This document shows positions 41,038 to 49,622 of a DNA stretch of 64,000 nt, one piece after another. Under the pieces are notes generated by a model, which had not been told where the DNA came from, ran no database searches, and saw only the letters and a list, made by a program, of their open reading frames with translations. Source of the stretch: Solitalea koreensis (GTDB taxonomy: Bacteria; Bacteroidota; Bacteroidia; Sphingobacteriales; Sphingobacteriaceae). The stretch spans positions 186,001-250,000 of the forward strand of contig NZ_FXSZ01000001.1 in assembly GCF_900182575.1 (NCBI RefSeq), given 5' to 3'. Numbering within the stretch: the stretch's first letter is position 1; every line of letters begins with the position of its first letter. The position numbers were made by a program, and so were the translations under genes.

Positions 41038-41075
41038 AAAAAACTGGCTTCTAAATAAATATAGGCCAGTTTTTT
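41038..41075 (+). terminator. Intrinsic terminator after the PfkB gene
   Basis: AAAAAACTGGC (41038-41048) pairs with GCCAGTTTTTT (41065-41075) across a 16-nt AT-rich loop, ending in a U-tract. Confidence 0.78.
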
Positions 41076-41127
41076 TATCTATTGATAGTTTAAAATATTT
41101 ATAAATTTGAGCGTTTAAAAATCAAAT

Positions 41128-41289
41128 ATGGACGCAGTATTTTCAACAGCAATTGCCTTCCTTTCTCTTTGCGTAACAGTAGCATTATTCTATTACGTAA
41201 TTAAGTATCTAAAAACTCAAACTGAGCTTACCCAGCTTAAAATGGAAAAACTAAAAAAAGAGATTGAACAACTAGAGGATCGCCAATAA
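41128..41289 (+). CDS. Small single-helix membrane protein, 53 residues
   Basis: I found this by translation. Residues 5-26 are one hydrophobic helix (FSTAIAFLSLCVTVALFYYV) followed by a charged amphipathic helix with a heptad-like pattern (LTQLKMEKLKKEIEQLED). The architecture recalls small membrane proteins such as PspB, but I do not recognise the sequence. Its stop codon abuts the stop of the converging cytochrome b5-like gene. Confidence 0.6.
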   Translation: MDAVFSTAIAFLSLCVTVALFYYVIKYLKTQTELTQLKMEKLKKEIEQLEDRQ

Positions 41290-41526
41290 TCATTTCAAGG
41301 TACCAACAACTTCAAATTTCTCAAAAACATGATCATTGTGCGGGGCATCTTTCAGTTCATCTGTTAAATCTTGCCCTGCCCAATGCTCATAATGCTTCCC
41401 ATTTCTCCACAATCGGCTATGACTTACATTGTAAATTAGCCCTTCAAAAGCAACCCATATTTCAGGCCTATCGTGTCCATTGCGTAAAGCAAGCTGGCTT
41501 TTAGTATACGCTTTTAACTCTTCCAT
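41290..41526 (-). CDS. Cytochrome b5-like heme/steroid-binding domain protein
   Basis: A one-domain protein of 78 aa with YTKSQLALRNGHDRPEIWVA, FEGLIYNVSHSRLWRNGKHY, EHWAGQDLTDELKDAPHNDH and VFEKFEVVG, matching the compact bacterial cytochrome b5-like fold. Of the two axial His of true cytochrome b5, the HPGG-type first site is not present as such (HSRLW) while the second half keeps HNDHVFEKF, as in the MAPR-like subgroup. No signal peptide is seen. I start at 41526 because the eight residues before it are not part of the fold. Heme binding is likely but the redox partner is unknown. Confidence 0.75.
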   Translation of the reverse strand: MEELKAYTKSQLALRNGHDRPEIWVAFEGLIYNVSHSRLWRNGKHYEHWAGQDLTDELKDAPHNDHVFEKFEVVGTLK

Positions 41527-41643
41527 CTGCTTCAAAAATAGAATCCGCATCTGACAAATGAGAGGATTAAAGTCTTTTTTAAAGATTGCTTATTGAAAAA
41601 CGACTCCTGAAAACAAAATAAGCACCTCAAAATCATTAACTTA

Positions 41644-42139
41644 ATGCAAAATTTAAAGCCTATAACGATGAACGAAAACAATTCAGGAATCCCTGCCAAC
41701 GATCCTAAAAACAAAGCATCCGAATTGGCCAAAGATATTACAGCAACTGACGATGTTAAAAAAACAACTTCAGAGAAAATTTGAGGATATTAAAAATGAT
41801 ATAATGTCAAAATTTGAGGATATAAAAAACTCACTTAGCCCGGAAAATATTGATAAAATAAAAGAAATTGTAAGTAAAAAGTTCGATACTATTTCGGACG
41901 AAATAGCCGAACAGCATGAAAGCCTAAAAGGCAAAGCTTCGGAAATTGCCAGTGATATCAGAAAAAACTTCAGCGATGAAAATTTAAGTCACTATAAAGA
42001 AGAAGCTAGCGCAAAACTAAACGATTTCAAAGACGACTTCTTAAACATGGACCTCGATACAAAAGCCAACGAAGCCACTACGGCAGCAAAAGGAATTTGT
42101 GGAAAACTTAAAAACTTATTTGGAAACAAAGATGCTTAG
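41644..42139 (+). pseudogene. Coiled-coil/helical protein gene in two overlapping frames (apparent +1 frameshift)
   Basis: Frame one runs from an ATG at 41644 or, more likely, 41668 (MNENNSGIPANDPKNKASEL) to a TGA at 41782-41784. Frame two is open from the overlap to 42139 and starts, if independent, with the ATG at 41753. It encodes a highly charged helical protein of 128 aa (FEDIKNDIMSKFEDIKNSLS, then IKEIVSKKFDTISDEIAEQH). Deleting one base in the overlap, for example from the A7 run at 41758-41764, joins both frames into one protein. The gene may be a frameshift mutant, use recoding, or be expressed from the internal ATG. No known family is recognised; it resembles stress-type amphipathic helical proteins only in composition. 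Confidence 0.55.
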
Positions 42140-42221
42140 GTAAACCTTCAATTTTAAACAAAAAGGTTTTCTCATTTTGCAGAATACCTTTGTTTTTTTC
42201 AAGCTAACGATTTCATAAAAA

Positions 42222-42241
42222 AGGCCTGCAATAGCAAGCCT
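42222..42241 (-). terminator. Intrinsic terminator after the ECF sigma factor gene
   Basis: On the minus strand AGGCTTGC pairs with GCAGGCCT (one G-U) around TATT and is followed by TTTTTTATG. Confidence 0.72.
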
Positions 42242-42266
42242 AATTATCTAACCTAAACACAAAAAA

Positions 42267-42803
42267 TTAATCTTCATAAACAACCTTTTGAGGCCTTCCT
42301 TCGCTGTAATCCTTTAATTGAACTTTCAATAATTTACGGGCTACATGAATACGGGTTTTTACAGTTCCAATCGGAATGCTTAATTCCTCAGCAATTTCAT
42401 GGTATTTATACCCTTCATAATACATGGTAAATGGGGTATAATATTCACGTGAAATTTTTCCGAGCGACTTATTAATGTCTTCCATTATAAACTTCCCTTC
42501 TGCATAATTACTAGCCGAACTGAACAATAAATTTGAGGGCAGTATTTCGTCTGTTTTAGTTACTATACTATTTACCTTCACTAGCCTACGGTAGTTGTTG
42601 ATAAAAGTATTTTTCATGATGGTATACAACCATCCTTTTAAATTAGTGCCTTCTTTAAATTTATTATAATAAGTGATGGCTTTGAGTAATGTATCCTGAA
42701 CCAAATCATTGGCGTCATCAGAGTCTTTCGTAAAATGCAGAGCATACATTTTCAATGAAGGAGCTTGCCGCACTACTAAAATGCTAAATTCAATACTTGT
42801 CAT
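42267..42803 (-). CDS. ECF-type RNA polymerase sigma factor
   Basis: A group 4 sigma factor of 178 aa. Region 2 has LKMYALHFTKDSDDANDLVQ and TLLKAITYYNKFKEGTNLKG followed by WLYTIMKNTFINNYRR (the promoter-melting helix). Region 4 has YYTPFTMYYEGYKYHEIAEE and LSIPIGTVKTRIHVARKLLK, the -35-recognising HTH. I start at 42803; the frame could extend to 42851 (16 residues more). No anti-sigma factor gene is adjacent on either side, which is unusual for ECF factors, so its control is not visible here. Confidence 0.9.
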   Translation of the reverse strand: MTSIEFSILVVRQAPSLKMYALHFTKDSDDANDLVQDTLLKAITYYNKFKEGTNLKGWLYTIMKNTFINNYRRLVKVNSIVTKTDEILPSNLLFSSASNYAEGKFIMEDINKSLGKISREYYTPFTMYYEGYKYHEIAEELSIPIGTVKTRIHVARKLLKVQLKDYSEGRPQKVVYED

Positions 42804-42851
42804 AGCGTTTAACCTTTCACTAATTTTGTTAAACAAATTTACAGCAGGCAA

Positions 42852-43264
42852 TACTAAAATCCAAGCATTTGTTTAATTATTTTATAAATTAATTAAACAA
42901 TGTGTTTAAACAGAGATTGTAAATTTAAAGGAATAAAGTTTACTTGCTAAATCAATGTCATTCTAGCAAAATGAGTTTGAAATAATTCGTTAACCTTTCA
43001 ATTTTAATACAATATACTGATTATCAAAATAATAGCAAAAACAAAACAAGTAACATCTTAAACACAAAGGAAGAAAAAAACAATACAGATAAACCAGGCA
43101 GCTATCTGTTTAAAACGCTTATTCAGTATTATTAACATTTCACAGTCCTGCTTTCTGTTACAAGGCTTTGCTCAACATTAGCGGAAGTTTTGTACAAATC
43201 TTGAACCTTCCAGGCCAAACAGATTTAGTAAGCTAGGTCGTTGCTATAAGGCTACAGCAACCAA
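42852..43264. other. Non-coding spacer upstream of the ECF sigma factor gene, downstream of murB
   Basis: About 410 AT-rich bases. No convincing gene, tRNA or terminator with U-tract is visible. A long imperfect hairpin of GTTGCT/AGCAAC type lies next to the murB stop (43244-43262), and TTGCTA/TAGCAA arms 14 bases apart lie near 42945-42970. The promoter of the sigma factor gene must lie here, but I could not place it. Confidence 0.55.
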
Positions 43265-44278
43265 TTAAAATATATTTACTTCACGCTCCAGTTCCACCCC
43301 AAACTTTTCATTGACTGACTGAATAATGCGTGCAGAGAAATCAAAAATTTCTTTACCAGTGGCACTTCCATGATTTACCAACACCAATGCTTGATTTTTC
43401 CAAGTACCGGTATGACCCACTACTTTACCCTTCCAACCACATTGTTCAATTAACCAGCCAGCTGCCAGTTTAATTTTTCCTTCACCAGCAGGGTAATTTA
43501 CTACATCCGGATGCGCAGTAACTACCGATTGAAAATGCTGTGCAGAAATAATTGGGTTTTTAAAAAAACTCCCTGCATTACCAATAGTTGAAGGATCAGG
43601 AAGTTTAGAAACCCGGATATGGGAAACAACGTCGCTTACATCTTTGATCGTCGGCTTTTCAATACCTCTATTTTTCAACTCAGTTTCAATGGCTCCGTAA
43701 CTGGTATTCAATTTAGGAGTTTTAGAAAGCTTGAAATTTACTGAACAGATTATGTATTGACCTTTGAATCGTCCTTTGAATACGCTTTCTCTATAACCGA
43801 ATTCACACTCCTCTTTGGTAAAAGTTCTAAAGGAAAGGCTAGTAATATCAAATGCTTCCAGACTATGAAAAATATCTTTAACCTCGACTCCATAGGCTCC
43901 AATATTTTGAATTGGGGCTGCTCCAACAGAGCCGGGAATCAAGCTAAGATTCTCCATTCCACAGAAGCCATTGTTAACGCAATACATCACCAAATCATTC
44001 CAAACTTCACCTCCTCCAGCATGAACATAAACATCATCTCCCTCTTCAGTGGAGCTAATGCTTTTAATATTCACCTTTACAACCAATCCGTTGAAATCAT
44101 GGGTAAAGAGCATATTGCTTCCTCCTCCTAAAATCAACAAAGGCTGACGCGAAACTTCCTTATTCAAAAAAAGTTCGGTTAGTTGTTCTCGGTCGGTAAT
44201 TTCAACAAAATTGCGCGCGTTCACATCCACACCAAAAGAATTTAATTTACGTAAGGATTTATTATGCTGAATGTTCAT
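43265..44278 (-). CDS. murB: UDP-N-acetylmuramate dehydrogenase
   Basis: MurB reduces UDP-GlcNAc-enolpyruvate to UDP-MurNAc with NADPH and FAD in peptidoglycan synthesis. FAD-binding motifs are LILGGGSNMLFT and SLIPGSVGAAPIQNIGAYGV; the catalytic Ser is in GNAGSFFKNPII and the C-terminal Glu in ELEREVNIF. It contains the YRESVFKG segment typical of type I enzymes. The length is 337 aa. It is separated from lpdA by an unusual inverted-repeat spacer. Confidence 0.96.
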   Translation of the reverse strand: MNIQHNKSLRKLNSFGVDVNARNFVEITDREQLTELFLNKEVSRQPLLILGGGSNMLFTHDFNGLVVKVNIKSISSTEEGDDVYVHAGGGEVWNDLVMYCVNNGFCGMENLSLIPGSVGAAPIQNIGAYGVEVKDIFHSLEAFDITSLSFRTFTKEECEFGYRESVFKGRFKGQYIICSVNFKLSKTPKLNTSYGAIETELKNRGIEKPTIKDVSDVVSHIRVSKLPDPSTIGNAGSFFKNPIISAQHFQSVVTAHPDVVNYPAGEGKIKLAAGWLIEQCGWKGKVVGHTGTWKNQALVLVNHGSATGKEIFDFSARIIQSVNEKFGVELEREVNIF

Positions 44279-44323
44279 GAAGTAATAAAGGGCTGAGAAT
44301 TAATAGGCACGAAAATAAGAAAA

Positions 44324-44383
44324 TAGTCCATTGTCCATAATCATTAGTTCTACCTTGAACTAAAACATATGAACCATGGACTA
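44324..44383. repeat. Nested inverted repeat between murB and lpdA
   Basis: Outer arms TAGTCCAT (44324-44331) and ATGGACTA (44376-44383) enclose a second perfect stem TTAGTTC (44344-44350) and GAACTAA (44357-44363). A further TGTCCAT directly after the left arm repeats part of it. It lacks a U-tract next to the stem and shares the words GAACCAT and GGACT with the spacer after nuoH. Confidence 0.6.
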
Positions 44384-44406
44384 TAATCTACGGGTCCGAT
44401 TATCGA

Positions 44407-45810
44407 TTAAATATGAATAGCTCTGTTAGCCGTTGCTGCCAAAGCTGCTTCTTTGAATGCTTCAGTATAAGTTGGGTGAGCATGACAAATACGAGCGATA
44501 TCTTCTGCGGAAGCACGGAATTCCATAGCTACCACAGCTTCTGCAATAATATCAGCAACGCGAGGACCAATCATGTGAACGCCAAGTATTTCGTCGGTTT
44601 GAGCATCAGCCAACACCTTGATCAAACCATCGGTATCCATACTTGCACGGGCACGACCACTGGCCTTGAACGGGAATGAGCCGGTTTTATATTTTATTCC
44701 TGCAGCTTTTAATTCCTCTTCGGTTTTACCAACAGCAGCAACTTCAGGCCAGGTGTAAACAACACCAGGAATAAGGTTATAATTCATATGAGGCTTTTGT
44801 CCTGCAATTAATTCAGCCACAAAAACACCTTCTTCTTCAGCTTTATGAGCTAACATTGCACCTCGAACCACATCCCCAATTGCATAAACACCTTTTACTG
44901 AAGTTTCCAAGTGATCATCAACAGTAATCTTTTTACCACGTTCTTCAACAGTGATACCAATATTTTCTAAGCCTAAGTTTTCAGTATAAGCAGTACGTCC
45001 TACCGCAACTAAACAGTAATCGCCTTTAATTTCAACAAGTTCGCCTTTAGGGTTTTCTGCTGTAACGGTTACTTCTTTGCCTTTTACCTCAGCACCAGTA
45101 ACTTTATGGCTCATCATAAACTCAAACCCTAAACCTTTCAATGAACGTTGTAATTGCTTTCCAAGTTCACGGTCCATAGTTGGGATAATTGAATCCATGT
45201 ATTCCACAACAGTAACTTTTGCACCTAAACGAGCATACACCGAACCCAATTCAAGCCCGATCACACCCCCCCCAATAAGGATAAGGTGTTTAGGAACTTC
45301 AGTTAAGTTTAATGCTTCTGTAGAAGTGATGATACGTTTTTTATCATTTTTAATAAACGGAAGAACAGCAGGTTTTGAACCAGTAGCAATAATTACTTTA
45401 TCGGCTTCAATGGTTTGCTCTGAACCATCGTCTTTTTTAATCTTAATTGTATTCTTGTTTACAAAAGAACCATGTCCGAAATATGAATCGATTTTGTTCT
45501 TTTTAAACAGAAACTGAATACCCTCCGTAGTTTGTTTAACCACTTCGTTTTTACGTGAGATCATTTGACCGATATTCACCTTCAAGTGGCTCAATTCAAT
45601 TCCATGTTTTTTGAATGTATGAGCAGCATTATGATAATGCTCAGATGAATCAAGCAGAGCTTTTGAAGGAATGCAGCCTACATTTAAACAAGTTCCACCA
45701 AAGGTATTGTAACGCTCAACAACCGCGGTTTTTAAACCTAATTGTGCGCAACGAATTGCCGCAACATACCCGCCCGGGCCTGAACCGATAACTACTACGT
45801 CGTATTTCAT
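44407..45810 (-). CDS. lpdA: Dihydrolipoyl dehydrogenase (E3)
   Basis: E3 reoxidises dihydrolipoamide with FAD and NAD in the 2-oxo acid dehydrogenase complexes. The FAD motif VVIGSGPGGYVAAIRCAQLG, the redox disulfide GGTCLNVGCIPSKALL, the NAD motif LILIGGGVIGLELGSVYARL, YAIGDVVRGAMLAHKAEEEG and the C-terminal catalytic His in CHAHPTYTEAFKEA are all seen. The length is 467 aa. It is not beside sucAB, which lie 18 kb away in this window, so one E3 probably serves several complexes. Confidence 0.97.
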   Translation of the reverse strand: MKYDVVVIGSGPGGYVAAIRCAQLGLKTAVVERYNTFGGTCLNVGCIPSKALLDSSEHYHNAAHTFKKHGIELSHLKVNIGQMISRKNEVVKQTTEGIQFLFKKNKIDSYFGHGSFVNKNTIKIKKDDGSEQTIEADKVIIATGSKPAVLPFIKNDKKRIITSTEALNLTEVPKHLILIGGGVIGLELGSVYARLGAKVTVVEYMDSIIPTMDRELGKQLQRSLKGLGFEFMMSHKVTGAEVKGKEVTVTAENPKGELVEIKGDYCLVAVGRTAYTENLGLENIGITVEERGKKITVDDHLETSVKGVYAIGDVVRGAMLAHKAEEEGVFVAELIAGQKPHMNYNLIPGVVYTWPEVAAVGKTEEELKAAGIKYKTGSFPFKASGRARASMDTDGLIKVLADAQTDEILGVHMIGPRVADIIAEAVVAMEFRASAEDIARICHAHPTYTEAFKEAALAATANRAIHI

Positions 45811-45889
45811 TTTTAATAATTAAGATTTAGTGTAATATGTAGAGTTGTGGAAGTCCTAAACTCTTTTGATGAAACATATTTTTTTTGCG

Positions 45890-45897
45890 CAAAAGTA
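45890..45897 (-). promoter_or_regulatory. Candidate -7 element of lpdA, overlapping a 12-bp palindrome
   Basis: On the minus strand TACTTTTG matches TAnnTTTG about 80 bases before the lpdA start. It overlaps the palindrome TTTTGCGCAAAA (45883-45894), which would lie at the -7/start region; a good -33 was not found. Confidence 0.4.
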
Positions 45898-46033
45898 ATT
45901 AAATATGATAAGGATAAAAAGTTAAACAGGAGATAAAACAGCCTTACAAAAAGATAACACTTTGATTTTATGAAGCAAAGTGGTAAATTAATATTAATTA
46001 GCATTCAATAAACCTATTCATCTATCTAAACAT

Positions 46034-46474
46034 ATGATTATGCCAAAAGTTAGGAATATATTAAAAGAAAAAGGCAATGCTATTTATTCAATTGCTCCTA
46101 ATCAAACGGTTTATGAGGCATTAGAAATGTTAGTCGATAAAAACATAGGCGCTTTGGTGGTACTCGATAAAGATAAGTTCGTTGGCATATTTACTGAACG
46201 CGATTATGCTCGAAAAGTAATCTTAAAAGGTAAAGCTTCCAAGGAGACGCTAATCGGTGAAATCATGAACCCTGATCCAATATCTACTAATTCAGATGAA
46301 GGCTTAGAGCAATGTATGAATTTGATGACCAACAAATTCACCCGGCATTTACCGGTTATAGACGATGGCAAATTAGTAGGCCTGATATCTATTGGCGATT
46401 TAGTTAAATACATGATTGATGAACAGAAATTCATCATTGAAAACCTGGAACATTACATTGCAGGACAGAAATAA
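46034..46474 (+). CDS. Two-CBS-domain protein
   Basis: The 146-residue protein is almost only a pair of CBS domains: NQTVYEALEMLVDKNIGALV with KFVGIFTERDYARKVILKGK, and IMNPDPISTNSDEGLEQCMN with RHLPVIDDGKLVGLISIGDLV. CBS pairs bind adenine nucleotides such as AMP, ATP or NAD and act as energy sensors. No effector domain is fused. It lies 54 bases before nuoA, but a promoter is between them. The start could also be the ATG at 46040. Confidence 0.88.
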   Translation: MIMPKVRNILKEKGNAIYSIAPNQTVYEALEMLVDKNIGALVVLDKDKFVGIFTERDYARKVILKGKASKETLIGEIMNPDPISTNSDEGLEQCMNLMTNKFTRHLPVIDDGKLVGLISIGDLVKYMIDEQKFIIENLEHYIAGQK

Positions 46475-46482
46475 TTCATCCC

Positions 46483-46512
46483 TTTGATTAAACAAGTTTG
46501 AATTTAACTTCG
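46483..46512 (+). promoter_or_regulatory. Promoter of the nuo operon
   Basis: TTTG (46483-46486), 18 bases, then TAACTTCG (46505-46512), a TAnnTTcG-type element; expected start near 46519. The leader would carry the GGGGAGG at 46513-46519 or only its end; a strong purine box this close to the ATG is unusual in this window. Confidence 0.55.
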
Positions 46513-46528
46513 CGGGGAGGCGAAAACA

Positions 46529-46963
46529 ATGATAAATTCTACTCCGCCAATTCCAAGTTGGCCTTTTATACTTTATACATCAATTGTTTTCTTTCTTGTA
46601 CTTACCATTCTTGCCCTCTCCTATATACTGGGCCAGCATCATAAAGAACGTGCAACCGATCAACCTTATGAATCAGGCATTTTGGAGACAGGTACAGCCC
46701 GCCTAAGGTTCTCAAATCAATTTTATCTCGTAGCAATGCTCTTTGTAATTTTCGATATCGAAGCTGTTTTCATTATACTTTGGGCATTATCATTCAAAGA
46801 ATTAGGCTGGCCGGGGTACTTAGGAATATGTATTTTCATCGCCATATTAATAATTGTTTTGATTTACGAATGGAGCATTGGCGCCCTTGATTTTGGACCT
46901 AATGGAAAGAAAATACTAAAGGCATACAAAAAGAGAATGAAGACTTGGGATGAAAGCAGATAG
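46529..46963 (+). CDS. nuoA: NADH-quinone oxidoreductase subunit A
   Basis: NuoA is a three-helix membrane subunit at the joint of complex I. It has helices at about 12-34, 70-90 and 97-117, the loop YESGILETGTARLRFSNQFY with conserved Glu and Tyr, and the acidic segment FVIFDIEAVFIILWAL. The length is 144 aa, with a basic C-terminal tail. It opens the nuo operon. A GGGGAGG box lies 10 bases before the ATG. Confidence 0.96.
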   Translation: MINSTPPIPSWPFILYTSIVFFLVLTILALSYILGQHHKERATDQPYESGILETGTARLRFSNQFYLVAMLFVIFDIEAVFIILWALSFKELGWPGYLGICIFIAILIIVLIYEWSIGALDFGPNGKKILKAYKKRMKTWDESR

Positions 46964-47118
46964 TTTAAAACTGAAAGCGAAAAAAGGTTTAAGATCTGAG
47001 AATGAAGGCACAATTTGGAAAGTTAAAAACGGAAAGATAAAAGGGGCTTAAACACATAGAAGAAGACAAAAAAACCTAAATCCTTAAATCTACAACCTAT
47101 ATCCTTGACTTAATTAAC

Positions 47119-47757
47119 ATGAAATGGTGGCTGAGTAATCCGGAAAACCCAGAAAGGGCAATTAAGGGAACAAGTTCTTTTGAGGATACTATGCACCAAA
47201 GTGTAGTACTAACCACTGTGCAAGATTTGCTGGCATGGGGACGAAAAAACTCGATGTGGCCTTTTCACTTCGGACTCTCCTGTTGTTTTGTAGAGATGGC
47301 CACCAGTATTACCAGTAAATACGATGTGGCCCGTTTTGGAGCAGAGGTTATTCGTGGAACACCTCGAGAAGCCGATGTTATGGTTATTGCAGGTACCGTT
47401 TTTATAAAAATGGCACCGATCATTAAACGTTTACACGAACAAATGATGGAACCGCGCTGGGTTATTTCAATGGGCTCATGTGCCAATTCAGGAGGCATGT
47501 TCGATATATACAGTGTGGTTCAGGGTGTGGATAAATTTCTACCGGTAGATGTTTATGTACCCGGTTGTCCGCCAAGACCTGATGCGTTTATGCATGGATT
47601 AACGCTATTAGCTGATTCAGTAGGCAAAGAGCAAAGGCCCTTAAGTTGGACCATCGGCGAACAAGGAATTATTAAACCTGACAAAAGATCAATGAAAGAT
47701 ATGAAGAGGGAGGAAAGAATGAAAATAGCAGATTATCCCTCTCCCGACACAGTTTGA
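47119..47757 (+). CDS. nuoB: NADH-quinone oxidoreductase subunit B
   Basis: NuoB carries cluster N2, the last FeS centre before quinone. Its ligands are visible as adjacent Cys in FGLSCCFVEMATS, Cys in SMGSCANSGGMFD and Cys in YVPGCPPRPDAFMHG. The C-terminal extension is basic. The length is 212 aa. A 155-base AT-rich spacer with word-like repeats separates it from nuoA, unusually long for this operon. Confidence 0.97.
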   Translation: MKWWLSNPENPERAIKGTSSFEDTMHQSVVLTTVQDLLAWGRKNSMWPFHFGLSCCFVEMATSITSKYDVARFGAEVIRGTPREADVMVIAGTVFIKMAPIIKRLHEQMMEPRWVISMGSCANSGGMFDIYSVVQGVDKFLPVDVYVPGCPPRPDAFMHGLTLLADSVGKEQRPLSWTIGEQGIIKPDKRSMKDMKREERMKIADYPSPDTV

Positions 47758-47786
47758 AGAATAATTATTAAAAGCGCTCTCTATAA

Positions 47787-49535
47787 ATGGAACTTCGTTC
47801 ATCTTTGGTTGATGAACTGATCCTACACTTCGGTGAATCAGTTTTCACTCAGCAAACCACTGCTGATGAGATTACCACACTTTGGGTAGTCAAAGAAAAG
47901 CTAGTGGATGTGCTGAGCTATTTAAAAAACGATCATCCCATTCAATTTTCGATGCTCTATGATCTTTCAGCAATCGACGAAAGGTCTTACGCTAAAAAAA
48001 ATAATCATCATTCTACCGAATTCACTTTAGTTTATCATCTCCTATCTTTCAAAAGAAACCAATTCATCCGTTTAAAAGTTGCCTTAGAAGGCGAATTCCC
48101 CAAAATGTCAACCATTACACATCTCTGGGTTGCCGCAAATTGGTACGAGCGTGAGGTATTTGACATGTTTGGAATTCAGTTCGAAGGTCATCCTCATCTC
48201 AAACGGATATTAATGCCTTTAACTTGGGAAGGCCATCCTTTGCGCAAAGAACATCCGGCAAGGGCCACGGAAATGGGTCCATTTAAACTTTGGGATGAAA
48301 AACAAGACAAAGAACAACATGCATTGCAGTTCCAACCAGAAGATTGGGGCTTGAAACGCAAAAGTGCAGATACGGATTACATGTTTTTAAACATCGGTCC
48401 GCAGCACCCAGGCACTCATGGTGTACTGCGAATCATTTTACAGTTAGATGGGGAAGATATTGTTGATGCAGTTCCGGATATCGGGTTTCACCACCGCGGT
48501 GCCGAGAAAATGGGCGAACGTCAATCGTGGCACACCTATATTCCCTACACTGATAGAATTGATTATTTGGGTGGAGTAATGAATAACCTTGCCTATTTAC
48601 TTTCCGTTGAAAAACTAGCCGGCATTACGGTTCCCGACCGCGTTAAAACCGCCAGAGTTATGCTCTGCGAGTTCTTTAGAATTGCCAGTCATTTGGTGTG
48701 GTACGGAACCTTTGCACAAGACCTCGGACAACTTTCTCCTGTTTTTTACATGTTTACGGACCGCGAAAAGGTATTTGATATTGTTGAAGCCATTACCGGT
48801 GGGCGTATGCATCCTAATTGGTTTCGTATCGGCGGACTAGCACAAGATCTTCCAAAAGGTTGGGATAAAATGGTAAGCGAATTTGTGGCATATTTCCCGA
48901 AACAGCTAAGGGAATATCATGACATGGTGATGAAAAACAGCATTTTCAAAGCAAGAACCATAGGCATAGGAATCTATACGTTGCAAGAAGCTATTGAATG
49001 GGGAGTTACCGGACCCGGCTTGCGGGCTTGTGGTTTTGAATGGGATTTCAGAAAAAAACAGCCTTATTCAGGTTACGAAAACTTTGAATTTGATATCCCA
49101 ACCGCTCAAAACGGAGATTGCTATGATCGTGCAGTAGTTCGGGTAGAGGAAATGTGGCAAAGCCTGCGCATCATTGAACAGTGCCTTAACAATATGCCCG
49201 AAGGTGATTACAAATCTGATCATCCCCTCACGACTCCCCCTCTTAAAAAACATACGATGCAGGATATTGAAACCCTGATCACACATTTTTTAGGCGTGAG
49301 CTGGGGGCCGGTGATTCCACCCGGAGAAGCGATGAGCTGCATTGAAGCAACAAAAGGAAGCAATAGTTATTACCTGATAAGTGATGGAAATACATCACCC
49401 TATCGGGTTCGTGTGCGCACCCCATCATTTCCTCATATGCAAATGCTCCCATATATCAGTAAAGGTTATACTGTAGCTGATTTATTATCGATTTTGGGCA
49501 GCATGGACTATGTATTGGCAGACATTGACAGGTGA
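47787..49535 (+). CDS. nuoCD: NADH-quinone oxidoreductase fused subunit C/D
   Basis: One chain of 582 aa joins NuoC (about 1-185; FTLVYHLLSFKRNQFIRLKV, WYEREVFDMFGIQFEGHPHL, HPLRKEHPA) and NuoD (about 195-582; NIGPQHPGTHGVLRIILQL, DIGFHHRGAEKMGERQSWHT, YTDRIDYLGGV, and the end MDYVLADIDR). NuoD forms the quinone-binding cavity with NuoB; the conserved His in GPQHPGTHG and Tyr in YTDRIDY are present. The C/D fusion is known from enterobacteria; other bacteria often keep two genes. Confidence 0.97.
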   Translation: MELRSSLVDELILHFGESVFTQQTTADEITTLWVVKEKLVDVLSYLKNDHPIQFSMLYDLSAIDERSYAKKNNHHSTEFTLVYHLLSFKRNQFIRLKVALEGEFPKMSTITHLWVAANWYEREVFDMFGIQFEGHPHLKRILMPLTWEGHPLRKEHPARATEMGPFKLWDEKQDKEQHALQFQPEDWGLKRKSADTDYMFLNIGPQHPGTHGVLRIILQLDGEDIVDAVPDIGFHHRGAEKMGERQSWHTYIPYTDRIDYLGGVMNNLAYLLSVEKLAGITVPDRVKTARVMLCEFFRIASHLVWYGTFAQDLGQLSPVFYMFTDREKVFDIVEAITGGRMHPNWFRIGGLAQDLPKGWDKMVSEFVAYFPKQLREYHDMVMKNSIFKARTIGIGIYTLQEAIEWGVTGPGLRACGFEWDFRKKQPYSGYENFEFDIPTAQNGDCYDRAVVRVEEMWQSLRIIEQCLNNMPEGDYKSDHPLTTPPLKKHTMQDIETLITHFLGVSWGPVIPPGEAMSCIEATKGSNSYYLISDGNTSPYRVRVRTPSFPHMQMLPYISKGYTVADLLSILGSMDYVLADIDR

Positions 49536-49622
49536 AAAAAGTGGAAAGTAGAAAGTGTAAGAAATAAAAAACATTGGCTAGTGCGCCAGGGTATGTACAT
49601 CATGTTATAATTTTTTGAAAAT

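Noticed and set aside
45077..45517. Long frame opposite lpdA
   Set aside because: Antisense shadow of a certain gene; the amino-acid composition is odd and there is no promoter.
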